NCBI GenBank assembly: GCA_948099385.1
Contig: CANUEZ040000116.1
Location: forward strand, 15,969,501-16,033,500
Direction: 5' to 3'
Length of the DNA: 64,000 bases
DNA from: Fasciola hepatica
Lineage: Eukaryota; Platyhelminthes; Trematoda; Plagiorchiida; Fasciolidae
Positions within the stretch are counted from its first letter, which is position 1; the number at the start of each line of letters is the position of its first letter. This document shows positions 56,100 to 64,000 of this stretch, in pieces. Made by a program: the position numbers and the translations under genes. The notes below the pieces were generated by a model. It did not search any database. It saw only the letters and a program-made list of their open reading frames with translations, and was not told the origin of the DNA.

Positions 56100-56400
56100 C
56101 CCAAATGTTTACCTTTCAGAAACTCTGAGAGTTAGAGGGAGTTACCTCCTAATTTACAACCTTTCCACTACAGGGCTAGCAGGTCACTTTTTCACGCGCT
56201 GAAACCTGGACACCCTCAGAGGGCACGCTAAGAAAGCTTTCAAGCCTCGTCCTCGAGCAAACGTCAGTAAGAACTTTTTTACTCACAGAATAGTTTGGCT
56301 TTGAAATAACTTGCAGTTAATCCATGCTGCCGGCAAAGAAACGTTTAAAAATCGGTTGGACAAGTTCTCAGGACTAAAGTTCCCTCCTTAGACCTTTTTA
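56100..56400 (+). pseudogene. 3' end of a CR1-like RT
   Basis: Reads, through one stop, TLRGHAKKAFKPRPRANVSKN, then NFFTHRIVW, then KETFKNRLDKF, which are the closing motifs of CR1-like RTs (RGHSLKLFKPRSRL, FFSHRVVNAWNSLP, F+NRLD). Everything upstream is replaced by the LTR of BEL B. Confidence 0.65.
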
Positions 56401-56807
56401 GTACTTCAAATGATGTCAGCTCTCCCTTGAGGTTCTCTCAACCGGCCTGTCCTTCTAAGCCCTTCTCTCCCCTCCCCTCAGAAAAATACGTGTATATAAA
56501 GATTATAAAAAGACGAAACAAAAAAACTTGCTGTTACATTTCCGTCTGCTTTTGATGTATTGGTGTTACGCCTTCGTAGCGCTTTTTTTCGTACGCTCTC
56601 ATGGTTGCTTATGAGAACAATATCTGTACGGCCTTGCTGGTCACTCTAGGCCTCTATCTGTGCTACCACCTGCTGCATATGCCCCTGGTAGTTGTCCCCT
56701 GTCATCCGCCCTTCTTGGTTTCAGCGGAACGACTACTACAGAAAAGAAAATGCCTCAAGAGAAGGGAACGTTTAGGCTCCAGTCTCGAACCGAAGTACTA
56801 CTTCAAA

Positions 56808-56816
56808 CCTTCTTTT
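56808..56816 (+). promoter_or_regulatory. Terminal-pyrimidine-like tract ahead of RPS21
   Basis: CCTTCTTTT lies 56 bp before the RPS21 start codon. Ribosomal protein mRNAs commonly begin with a C followed by pyrimidines (5' TOP). Position and sequence fit, but the transcription start is not known here. Confidence 0.45.
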
Positions 56817-56871
56817 GGTTTGCTCCTCGCTTTGTGGCGCCACATTCGACTTCGGTGGTGTGCTTTCCGAA

Positions 56872-57152
56872 ATGCAGAACGAAGCCGGGGAGTTCGTTGA
56901 TATTTACCTTCCTAGACGTTGTGCTGTTACCAATCGGCTAATCGGGGCCAAAGACCATGCCTCGATTCAGTTACGGTTTGTGGAGCTTGACCCAACCACC
57001 GGTCGAATGACCAACGAAATCAAAACCTATGATATCGCGGGGGATGTTCGGTCCATGGTAGGTGACAAGTTGATGTTTCATCGATGTCGTAGGGTGAAAG
57101 CGACGACTGTATAAACCGGCTGGTTGCCAAGGATGGAATGCTTCCTCCGTAA
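56872..57152 (+). CDS. RPS21: Ribosomal protein S21 (eS21), two exons
   Basis: Exon 1 is 56872-57057 (62 codons), the intron is 57058-57092 (35 bp, GTAGGT...CGTAG), and exon 2 is 57093-57152 (19 codons and TAA). The 81-residue product matches eukaryotic eS21 in length and sequence: it starts MQNEAGEFVD, has RRCAVTNRLIGAKDHASIQ, and after splicing gives SMGESDDCINRL followed by a KDG tail. eS21 is a component of the cytosolic 40S subunit. No stop or frameshift is seen, so it looks functional. The intron has a strong donor, which argues against a processed copy. The Met at 56872 is chosen because it is the family start; the frame is open upstream but does not match the family. Confidence 0.93.
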
Positions 57153-57225
57153 GCGTAAATTATTTCACAATTTTTATTTGACAGGAACTTCTTCGATCGT
57201 CATTGATATTCCATGAGGTCTATGA

Positions 57226-57231
57226 AATAAA
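57226..57231 (+). terminator. Polyadenylation signal of RPS21
   Basis: AATAAA 74 bp after the stop codon, followed by a T-rich stretch (TTTTGTTTCGGATTTTACTTTTTTC). It fits the short 3' UTR of a ribosomal protein gene. Confidence 0.7.
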
Positions 57232-58590
57232 TTTTGTTTCGGATTTTACTTTTTTCTGACAATTCAGTTGCCGCTATAAGGGTACTCGGATTCAATTTTA
57301 TGCATCCTTCGTACTGGATGAGGGTCTTTTCTATCCGCTCCGAAACCGAGAGGTTTTACTATTCGCCGGTCGGTTAGTTTAGCAGCCATTTTACGCCTAT
57401 CGATGCAAAGGAAACCAACGGCCGGAGTAACGTGCAAAGCTTAGTTGGCGTTTTATTGAAATTTATTGGTTTTATTCATCGAAATGCCTTGATATGCATC
57501 CGTACAGATCGCTCTATTGTATCCCCCGAAAGAAGGAAAGTTAGTGAGAAATTCATAGATTAGGAGGTGGAAATAGGTGTCGTAATGCGCAATTTGGGAT
57601 AAGTGGCAGAAATTAGCGAAGCATATCATGTATTCCAAACAACAGACAGAAACCGCTTGAAAGCCGATCGGCGTAATAGTAGAAATCGGTCGGTTTCGGA
57701 ATGGGTTTTGGCGACCTTTACCGATATACTTCAGGGTATGTCGATGAATTTAACCGATATATTTGATAGAAAACCTCAATTAATCATTGCGCATTACCCT
57801 GGCCGCTGATTTCCTTCGTATCGATTCATTGTCGATCCGTGTAAAGTGGCTACTTAACAAACCGATATTATGAACGGGCTGGGTGCAACAAGGGGTGCTT
57901 AGGTCGAAACGAACAGTGATTTCAACTACCGCTGGATAAACGAGGAATACGAAAGCGGCCGAAACCTACATACGTTGTGACCTTATTCTCAGACCATACA
58001 TTGGATAGGTTGGCATGCTACTTGTAGTCTCGCGACCAGTAGTCATATCGCTTATAGTTTGATCCAGCAGTTAACCGCCGGGTCCTGGTCTTTGGGCCGT
58101 TACTTCACATCTTTATTAATTTATTTAGGTGATCTGCATACTGCGGTCGTTCACAAGTTATTGGACAAGTCTGGGTCAAGTAGTCAAGAACTAAATTGTG
58201 CCTTCTCGCTGGTTTCATAGAAATTCACCTGGATAGCTGCAAGTTGCTTGAGTTCGCAGGGCTTACGGAAATTGAGTTTAGTCACAGTCGTCTTTTTCAA
58301 GCCGTTGACTGACTAGGATCTTCTGGACAAGCCGGTTGTTAGGATTTGGATTAGATATAGTCGTTACTTATCCTACTTGCTTTATGGTGGTTAAGCGAAA
58401 AGTGGTGTCCAGCCGAAGGGTTTCAGTTGTAGAAAATTGCGTGCATCCCTAATCTCATCGATTTGTGTTGATGGACGACGTGGAAAGTGGTACTCTACCG
58501 CATGTGAAGTGCTGCCCAAGTATCATACCAAAAGTTGGCTTTATGGGGTACGTTTGAAGCTAGTCCCATGCTTCCACCTAAAATACGTTG
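57232..58590. other. Intergenic, no gene recognised
   Basis: About 1.35 kb between RPS21 and the candidate exons on the other strand. Short open frames (for example 57603-57809) lack any motif. I see no repeat shared with the rest of the window. Confidence 0.5.
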
Positions 58591-58776
58591 GGCCGCGTCA
58601 CCGGTGCCCCAAGTAGGCTAGTCCCAACCTTGGGGCAACCTGTTGGGTGCATACCTCAGAGCTCAGATCGTTCATCGGGCCTAGCTTGACTGATTCGGAT
58701 CCACGAGTCGTTTTTACTTCCGGAAAGTATCCACTTGATTCCCCAGTATGAATAACGTCAGAGTTGATGGGCGTTG

Positions 58777-59118
58777 TCAAGTAATTTTGTCGGTGCCAAA
58801 ACGTGGAGTACGGACATCAGCTGGCTGCTCCCAAAACTCGTAGGTGATCGGTAACGCGAATAAGGGGAAATGGAAGGGAGCAATTGTAAAACCCCGTTGA
58901 GGGATTGTATCGGTTAGAAGTACGTACAAACTCCTCAGCGTTGCCCTCTGCTGTTCATTCAACACGTGGGCATCAAACAGCTTCACGACCGATCGATTTG
59001 GTATCAGGCACGCCTGATGAATTGCTTCAGCTGAGTACTCTCGACGCTCAGCATCTAGGTATTGCTTAAAGGTGTTCTGAACCGTCGTCAGAAGCGCTGG
59101 TCCTCTGTGAGGTGGGCT
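58777..59118 (-). CDS. Candidate exon of an unknown host gene
   Basis: On the minus strand an open stretch of about 110 codons runs from just after a CACAG acceptor-like site to a TGA at 58777. It reads like ordinary protein (ALLTTVQNTFKQYLDAERRE, SVVKLFDAHVLNEQQRATLR, then a hydrophobic PFHFPLFALPITYEFWEQ), not low-complexity sequence. It is downstream of, and on the same strand as, the eight-exon gene at 60459-61843. I do not recognise the family, and it could also be a separate gene. Confidence 0.4.
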   Translation of the reverse strand, partial: SPPHRGPALLTTVQNTFKQYLDAERREYSAEAIHQACLIPNRSVVKLFDAHVLNEQQRATLRSLYVLLTDTIPQRGFTIAPFHFPLFALPITYEFWEQPADVRTPRFGTDKIT

Positions 59119-59175
59119 GCCTTAGACCGGGTCAGGTTATACGACTTGCGACTTCGGCCGAGTGATTAGTCCAGT

Positions 59176-59400
59176 TTATTTCATCAGTGGGCTATGAGGT
59201 AAATCCCACTGTGTTGCGACGTCAAGTGCTGTGGTTCTTGGTGCAGGATGATTGGGGCGGCGGTCTGCGTAGGAACGTTTGCTCGTCAGGTTCTCTATCG
59301 GGAGGAAGTGGCGGTCTCGGCCCCTTAGTTCACTGTCTACCCAGTCCGTGACAGCACAGCCAGAAACACGAAACAAAGAGCTAACACGCTTAGGTTCTAA
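59176..59400 (-). CDS. Candidate exon of an unknown host gene
   Basis: Follows a CTTATTTAG acceptor-like site and reads RVSSLFRVSGCAVTDWVDSE, LRGRDRHFLPIENLTSKRSY and TALDVATQWDLPHS before a TAA. Amino-acid use looks like real coding sequence. It may be a 3' exon of the gene at 60459-61843. Its phase fits only if another exon is missing between them. Confidence 0.4.
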   Translation of the reverse strand, partial: LEPKRVSSLFRVSGCAVTDWVDSELRGRDRHFLPIENLTSKRSYADRRPNHPAPRTTALDVATQWDLPHSPLMK

Positions 59401-59729
59401 ATAAGGATGGAAAAAGGTCAATCAATAAACCTGTGGTGAAGTTGAAAATTCGAGAAGGGGAAAGACAGATCTGTGGGGATGGATTAGGAACATTCTGTGG
59501 ATGAGATTTTGTGTCAAGGCTTGCCTTGGAAATCTTTGCGCTGCCGGCTGCTGTTGCGTCTACTGGAAGGTAGTTTCATGCGTTTACCACCCTCGACACG
59601 CGTTAGGATGTGATGTTGCCATATATGCAAGGTTTTCGCACGCATGTGTTCGAGCCCGCGGAGAGCACTGTTTCGGGTGTAAAAGAAGAGTGGTTCACTT
59701 GGTACCGATTTGCTTGAGGTAATCAGTCA

Positions 59730-60181
59730 GGCTACCCCTCTTTCCTCTCGAGGAAGAATAGGTTCAGGAGCGGCTGCCGATTTTCGTGTGGACATTTTCT
59801 GGATCGACTCCAGTACCCTTTTGTCCCGTACAAGCCCTGGTGCCCAAGTTTGGATGTAATGCTCTGTGGGGGGCCTGATGAACGACTTATAGGACGGCAC
59901 CAACATGGTCTCTCTGGATTAGATGGCACGAGTCGTTTGATGCAGTGCTCTAGAAACTGACAGCGGCCGTAAGGCATTCTGTAGACGGCTTCGAGGAGTC
60001 ATGTATCCACCCCCAGGATCCATGGCTTTACTACATTCCCCGGGAGGGAACTGATTCCATTACTATTTGTTTGCACTTGGTGGCAAGTGCTACCTTCCCG
60101 TTTTTTTTCTAAAATCAGATCTGTTTGTATGACCGACCCAAAAGTATTTCCTTCTAGCTTTTGATTGTCAGCGAAAAACAA
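59730..60181 (-). pseudogene. CR1-like RT fragment between host exons
   Basis: Minus-strand pieces: FFADNQKLEG (for the FADDTKLW box) at about 60150-60181, an ILGVDT remnant (for DLGV) near 60005, a GYWSRSRKCPHENR region (for VLE-VQR+ATK) near 59810, and LLNLFFLERKEG (for RLNLFSLERRRLRG) at the end. Heavily degraded. It would lie in an intron or between genes. Confidence 0.5.
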
Positions 60182-60458
60182 GTGCTCTCCGACCAGGAGC
60201 TTATGGTACGTCCATTTTGTTAAGGAGTGATGGTTTCCATTTCAACATCTTTATTTGCAATACCAATTCCTAGTTTAGGCTTACGGTTTTTTATGGTCCA
60301 GTTAACCATAAGTAGTGCTCGTCAAGGTTTCTGCTTCTCCCTTTGAACTTTGATATTCTCATGGTCCTAGGGATAGCTTTATTGTCACTTGAGGTCAGTG
60401 CGTGGTCGGTCTGTTTACAGCTCGAATTTCACGTATGTAAGAGATGTCGACGACCTAC

Positions 60459-61843
60459 CGAGTAGTCGGAAGGTTCAAACCATATCAACTTTCCGGGCAT
60501 AGTTGTGGCATCCTGAACAACAGTCAACTGTCCATCACTGTTTAGGCGAAGAAACATTTCGAATGTAAGGCTCATCAACTGGCCATGTATGAATCTCGTT
60601 TATCTAGCGTTTCGCCATGTCGTAAACTTACCAACTGGATACGCCCTTCAGTTGTCATCCTGCGAACACTGGAGTGATCTACCTGGGAGTGGACAAGACT
60701 GGTCTCAATCACCATTACATTGTTTAGATCAAACGCTTGGGCCAGAGACTGGTCTCTGTCTTCCAGCACTTTATACGTGACTTCAGCATTGTTGATGCTG
60801 GTTCCTATTAAGTCAAGCCAAACTGTGAAGTTGAGGACGCTCAAAGGTCAGTAGGCTGCAGATATATCTGTTCTGTTTCGAAAACCTGAGCCATGTAAGA
60901 AGACCGTCGATGAACTGCTGCACATCACGTCGACGCCACAGCTGGTTTAATTGAGTGAATTCAAACAGGTCTTCTGTATACTGGAGAACACTACGCCCGA
61001 TAACGGATCCCTTTTGATATTTAGCTACCCAGCGCTCCGAGTCAATCAGTGGACACGCTTCTCCTATGCATGAGGTTGAGCCAGCCGTGTGAACATTGAA
61101 AATACTGGCCCGTCCTAGCTAGGAATAAAACAACCATCCAGGTCCCACGAGGTAACAATCCTACTGGGGGGCCCTCTCGAGATTATTCGATTTTCTTTTT
61201 AAATAGCCCGTCTTCTTCATACAAGTACAGTCATCTGACGTGCTTCGCTTTTGTCATGCGACTTTCCAAAGCGGGCTGGTGTGATAGGAGTTGCAATGGC
61301 TATTGATTGCTCAGGTCGTCCGCATGAAACTGCAGAACAGAAACACGTGGGACCGCAACAATTTCGCGACGGGCTTGGGATGGTTCGTTACTGGTAGCTC
61401 CTTATCGTCAGGAATTTCCCGATCAGCATTTGCTGCCTAAACCGACGAATACTCACCGTTGTCGGGTAACAAGTTCACCAAGGCCTTATGGTCTTTCGGA
61501 TAGACCCATGTAGCTTGTTAACCGCTTCACGTCACCTGGTGAACCTGTGTACTCCCTGTATATAAATATCGCATCCACATCCGCACGCTTCTCAAATGCA
61601 ACTGCGTCTGTCAAGGCTTCTACAATTTGCAAAGCCTTATTTTCTGCTTGGAATTTTGCAATTTCGATTTTCCGGACTCACACTATCATCGAATATCTTG
61701 GTGCGTCTTGGTACTCCAGGGTTATTCTCTTGACTTGGTGTGACAACGGAATATGAAGGATCGGAATCAGTTCTTGACCTTATTGTGTGCTAAGCATCTG
61801 CATCGGTACTCAGCTGGGTTTCTTCGTCATCAGGTGTGTTCAT
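60459..61843 (-). CDS. Eight-exon host gene of unknown function, partial
   Basis: Exons on the minus strand: 61810-61843 (candidate start MNTPDDEETQ), 61545-61778, 61457-61513, 61223-61329, 60886-61118, 60719-60839, 60632-60682 and 60459-60578. Introns are 31, 31, 127, 104, 46, 36 and 53 bp, all GT-AG. Phases agree at every junction, giving 319 codons. Readable blocks include ALQIVEALTDAVAFEKR, RPEQSIAIATPITPARFGKS, LIDSERWVAKYQKGSVIGRS, NFTVWLDLIGTSINNAEVTY and TTMPGKLIWFEPSDYS. The last exon ends at a GTAGGT donor, so more exons follow. One in-frame TGA lies at 61678-61680; it may be a lesion, or part of a 48-bp intron (61636-61683). I do not recognise the protein family; no membrane segment is obvious. 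Confidence 0.7.
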
Positions 61844-61939
61844 ACTTGCAGATAGTGCTACAGGTGATGTAGCTTCTGTTCTACTCTCTGAGTGTCTTTT
61901 CACGTTTAACTGTGGGCTGTGGGTTTCAAATGAGACAAA

Positions 61940-62180
61940 AAACTCCGAATGTTAAGTAAGGAACAGTCAATATGATTCCTGAGATTTCCCCCAACTCCTT
62001 TAAATCCGAATTTGAACATAGAAGTCAATAGCATTAGATTGCACGATGTATCCCGGACCATTTCGCTGCATCTTCACTAGTGCATACTGCAGTCAAGGTG
62101 ATCATTTATAAATGATAAATTGAACGTTCTCATGACTGTACAGACACTCGCGACACCGATGAACGGCCAATCCCAGTCAG
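61940..62180. other. Short intergenic stretch, nothing recognised
   Basis: Between the 5' end of the eight-exon gene and the RTE fragment. It would be the place for that gene's promoter or first exons. No motif was assigned. Confidence 0.4.
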
Positions 62181-62184
62181 CGAA

Positions 62185-62556
62185 ATGATGTGCGATAGAA
62201 ACGGAGGGCTTATTCATGGGAAACAGCAAAGGCTCAACCGTTTGGCTGAATACTTCGAGGAACAGCTTAGCTGGCCGCCCGCTGATCTGGTTAATCCAGC
62301 GTCAACAACTGCGATTCCTTGGGAAGTGTCACTTCACCCTCCATCAGAAGTGGAAATAGAGTCGCGTATGCGATTAATGAAGCGTGGAAAAGCGACCGGT
62401 TCTGACGAACTTCCTCCGATTCTTTTCGAACTTGGTCGAGATGCCCTGATAAAATCGCTCACCATCTTTCTCCGTGACATTTGTAACGTGGAACGGATTC
62501 CGTTATCATGGGGTGTCATTGATTGTACCGATCTTCAAGAAAGGAATATTCAATGA
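62185..62556 (+). pseudogene. RTE-type element, start of RT
   Basis: 123 open codons with RLAEYFEEQLSWPPAD, then SEVEIESRMRLMKRGKATGSDELPPILFE and LIKSLTIFLRDICNVERIP. These match the pre-RT and fingers region of flatworm RTE-like endonuclease-reverse transcriptases (WAEYFEEQLNWP, KAAGPDGLPP, W...IP). It ends where IVPI-like residues would follow. No endonuclease lies upstream, so it is a truncated copy. Confidence 0.75.
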
Positions 62557-62900
62557 CTAGTAATCATCGTGAGATCAGTTTAATTTCGATAGTCACCATA
62601 AGTCTGGTGAATGCCCTGTGACGTGGCGCATGCGGCCCGCCACCGAATAGGGCCGCTGCTCCTGCTATCTTGCCCGTTGCTCTTGACCGGGCAAAGGCTA
62701 GGGGTGCACCTCCGAACAAAAAAGCCCGACTGGACCACTGAGTATCACAAAAGTCCCAAACGATGCTGGAGACACCGCTTCGTATCACTATTCCCAAGAC
62801 TTCATGGATTACTGTGGATTTATGCGCTCTCATCGTGCTACGGCGTCCCCGGTAAGCAACGCGCCTTGTGTCCTAGCGGTCTAGATGATAAGATTGCGAA
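62557..62900. other. Between two RTE pieces, no gene recognised
   Basis: Open frames on both strands (62564-62833 and 62611-62949) have no motif I can place. The stretch may be 5' UTR of the RTE element that starts near 62930 or 3' remains of the preceding copy. Confidence 0.4.
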
Positions 62901-62929
62901 GTGGAACCCTCTACAGCAGGAAACAGGTA

Positions 62930-63920
62930 CACAGTCTGTTGGAATGTGAGGACGCTGCTAGATGTGGGTAACCAGAGTATTATAACGCGAACACTACGTG
63001 AAAACCATGTGGACATTGCCTGATTTTCGGAAGTTCGACTGCCATGCCCCGGCACTCAACGTGTTAGGGTTCTGGGAGTGGATACAGTTTATTGGCCCAA
63101 TCACAGTGGGCCTGAGGACAACTCCGGATACCATGGTGTCGCATTCGCCCTAAGCAAAAAGGTCAACAGCAACCTGAGTTCTCGGGACCGATTTCTTCGA
63201 GGGCTTCCCCCAGGATTTGTCGGTGATTGCTATCTATGCGCCGCGAAATGCGGCCAAAAACACAACAAAAGGTAACCTGCGACGGAATACAAGATCCAAT
63301 CGGTCGTGTTCCAAACCGTGATATACTTTTCATCGCCGGTGGCTGGAACGCACGAGCAGGCCCTTCGGACGAGTCCACTCGCCATGTCCTAGGAAAGTTC
63401 GGACTTAACCAACGTTGTGAGAATGAAAACCACCTAGTGAATCTGGCCGATGCTAACAGGTTAGTCATATACAACACTCGCTCCCAACACCCCAGTAGAC
63501 ATTTTCTAACCTGGTACTCAAACGATGGTCACACAGCGCATCAAGAGGATCTTATTCTGGTGCGATCCCATTGGGCACCATCAGTAGAGGACTGCGGTGC
63601 GATAACGGGAAACACGAATGGCACAGACCATGTCCTTGTCCATGGGCGCTTCAGAATTCATCTGCCTGCGTGCCTCAGTTTCACCGCCGAGCCGAATCAA
63701 TGTCTCAGCTCTGGAAATACCATAAAAGCACAACGCTCTCAAACGATATCGCAGCCCGGCTGGCTAATGTGACTGGTGTGCAAACGAATGGGTCCTTCTC
63801 AGAAGAACAGTGAAAGGTGATCAAGTCGGTGGTCAAGGAGGCTGCTTGGAAGAAGCTAGGGGTAACTGGAAAACTGAAAGACTGGGTCTCAATGACCACT
63901 TTGCAACTATCAGGCAAGGC
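62930..63920 (+). pseudogene. RTE-type endonuclease domain, continues past window
   Basis: In shifting frames: a CWNVRTLLD-like start near 62936-62965 (here EC-EDAARCG), DTVYWPNHSGPEDNSGYHGV at 63081, ALSKKVNSNL near 63150, a break near 63240, then FIAGGWNARAGPSDESTRHV at 63330 (GDWNAR-like with GG in place of GD), ANRLVIYNTRSQHPSRHFLTW near 63455, HQEDLILVRSHWAPSVEDC near 63540 and NGTDHVLVHGRF near 63620 (the SDH position reads TDH). These are the ordered motifs of the AP-endonuclease of RTE elements. The RT part would lie right of the window. Confidence 0.8.
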
Positions 63921-64000
63921 CCACTAAGCCCGAGTTGGGGGGAGCACTGAACACCGAAGACTACAGTGAGAGGCCTCGCGCTCGGTTAGAGCCGATCGTA

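Noticed and set aside
56601..56941. ORFs of 93-99 codons just upstream of RPS21, one with a hydrophobic stretch
   Set aside because: They overlap the RPS21 leader and start in other frames. The codon content and lack of motif do not support a gene.
1..64000. CRISPR arrays, tRNA and rRNA genes
   Set aside because: No regularly spaced identical repeats, no cloverleaf I could fold by eye apart from the tRNA-like boxes of the SINE-like repeat, and no rRNA-like conserved blocks.

Overview
This window is eukaryotic and dominated by transposable elements. The best guess is a parasitic flatworm (trematode or cestode). Reasons: the two host genes I can read are split by very small introns (31-53 bp, plus two of about 100-130 bp); the elements are CsRn1-like Ty3/gypsy, BEL/Pao, CR1-like and RTE-like retrotransposons of flatworm type plus one Mutator-like (MULE) transposon; and nothing is arranged in operons. 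I cannot name the species.

Layout. 1-12,063: a near-perfect giant inverted repeat with arms 1-5,382 and 6,686-12,063 around a 1.3-kb spacer. Each arm holds a decayed CR1-like element and the 3' end of a second non-LTR family that I call family C. The left arm starts at the window edge and may continue outside. 11,530-20,187: a long family-C element (C1) on the minus strand with ORF1, endonuclease, reverse transcriptase (RT) and a 3.6-kb 3' UTR that carries a tandem duplication. 20,188-25,430: the 3' UTR of another family-C copy (C3), split by a 3.2-kb MULE whose transposase is followed by a PHD finger. 27,000-28,800: a decayed CR1-like element. 29,204-47,135: one Ty3/gypsy element (gypsy-1) broken by three nested events: a solo BEL LTR, the internal part of BEL/Pao element A flanked by 738-bp direct repeats, and family-C element C2. 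47,136-49,173: the 3' end of a second gypsy (gypsy-2) on the minus strand. 49,174-56,073: BEL/Pao element B, whose two LTRs do not match each other and whose RT region is broken by a SINE-like insertion with a 23-bp target duplication.

The right end is host DNA. An intact two-exon gene for ribosomal protein S21 lies at 56,872-57,152, with a 35-bp intron, a terminal-pyrimidine-like leader and a polyadenylation signal. On the opposite strand, 60,459-61,843 reads as eight exons of a gene I do not recognise; all exon phases agree, apart from one in-frame TGA. More candidate exons lie at 58,777-59,400. RTE-type endonuclease and RT fragments close the window.

Nearly all element genes carry stops or frameshifts, so most are relics. 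The nesting gives a relative history: gypsy-1 is older than the solo BEL LTR, BEL A and C2 inside it, and C3 is older than the MULE. All identities are by-eye comparisons; I ran no alignments or searches.
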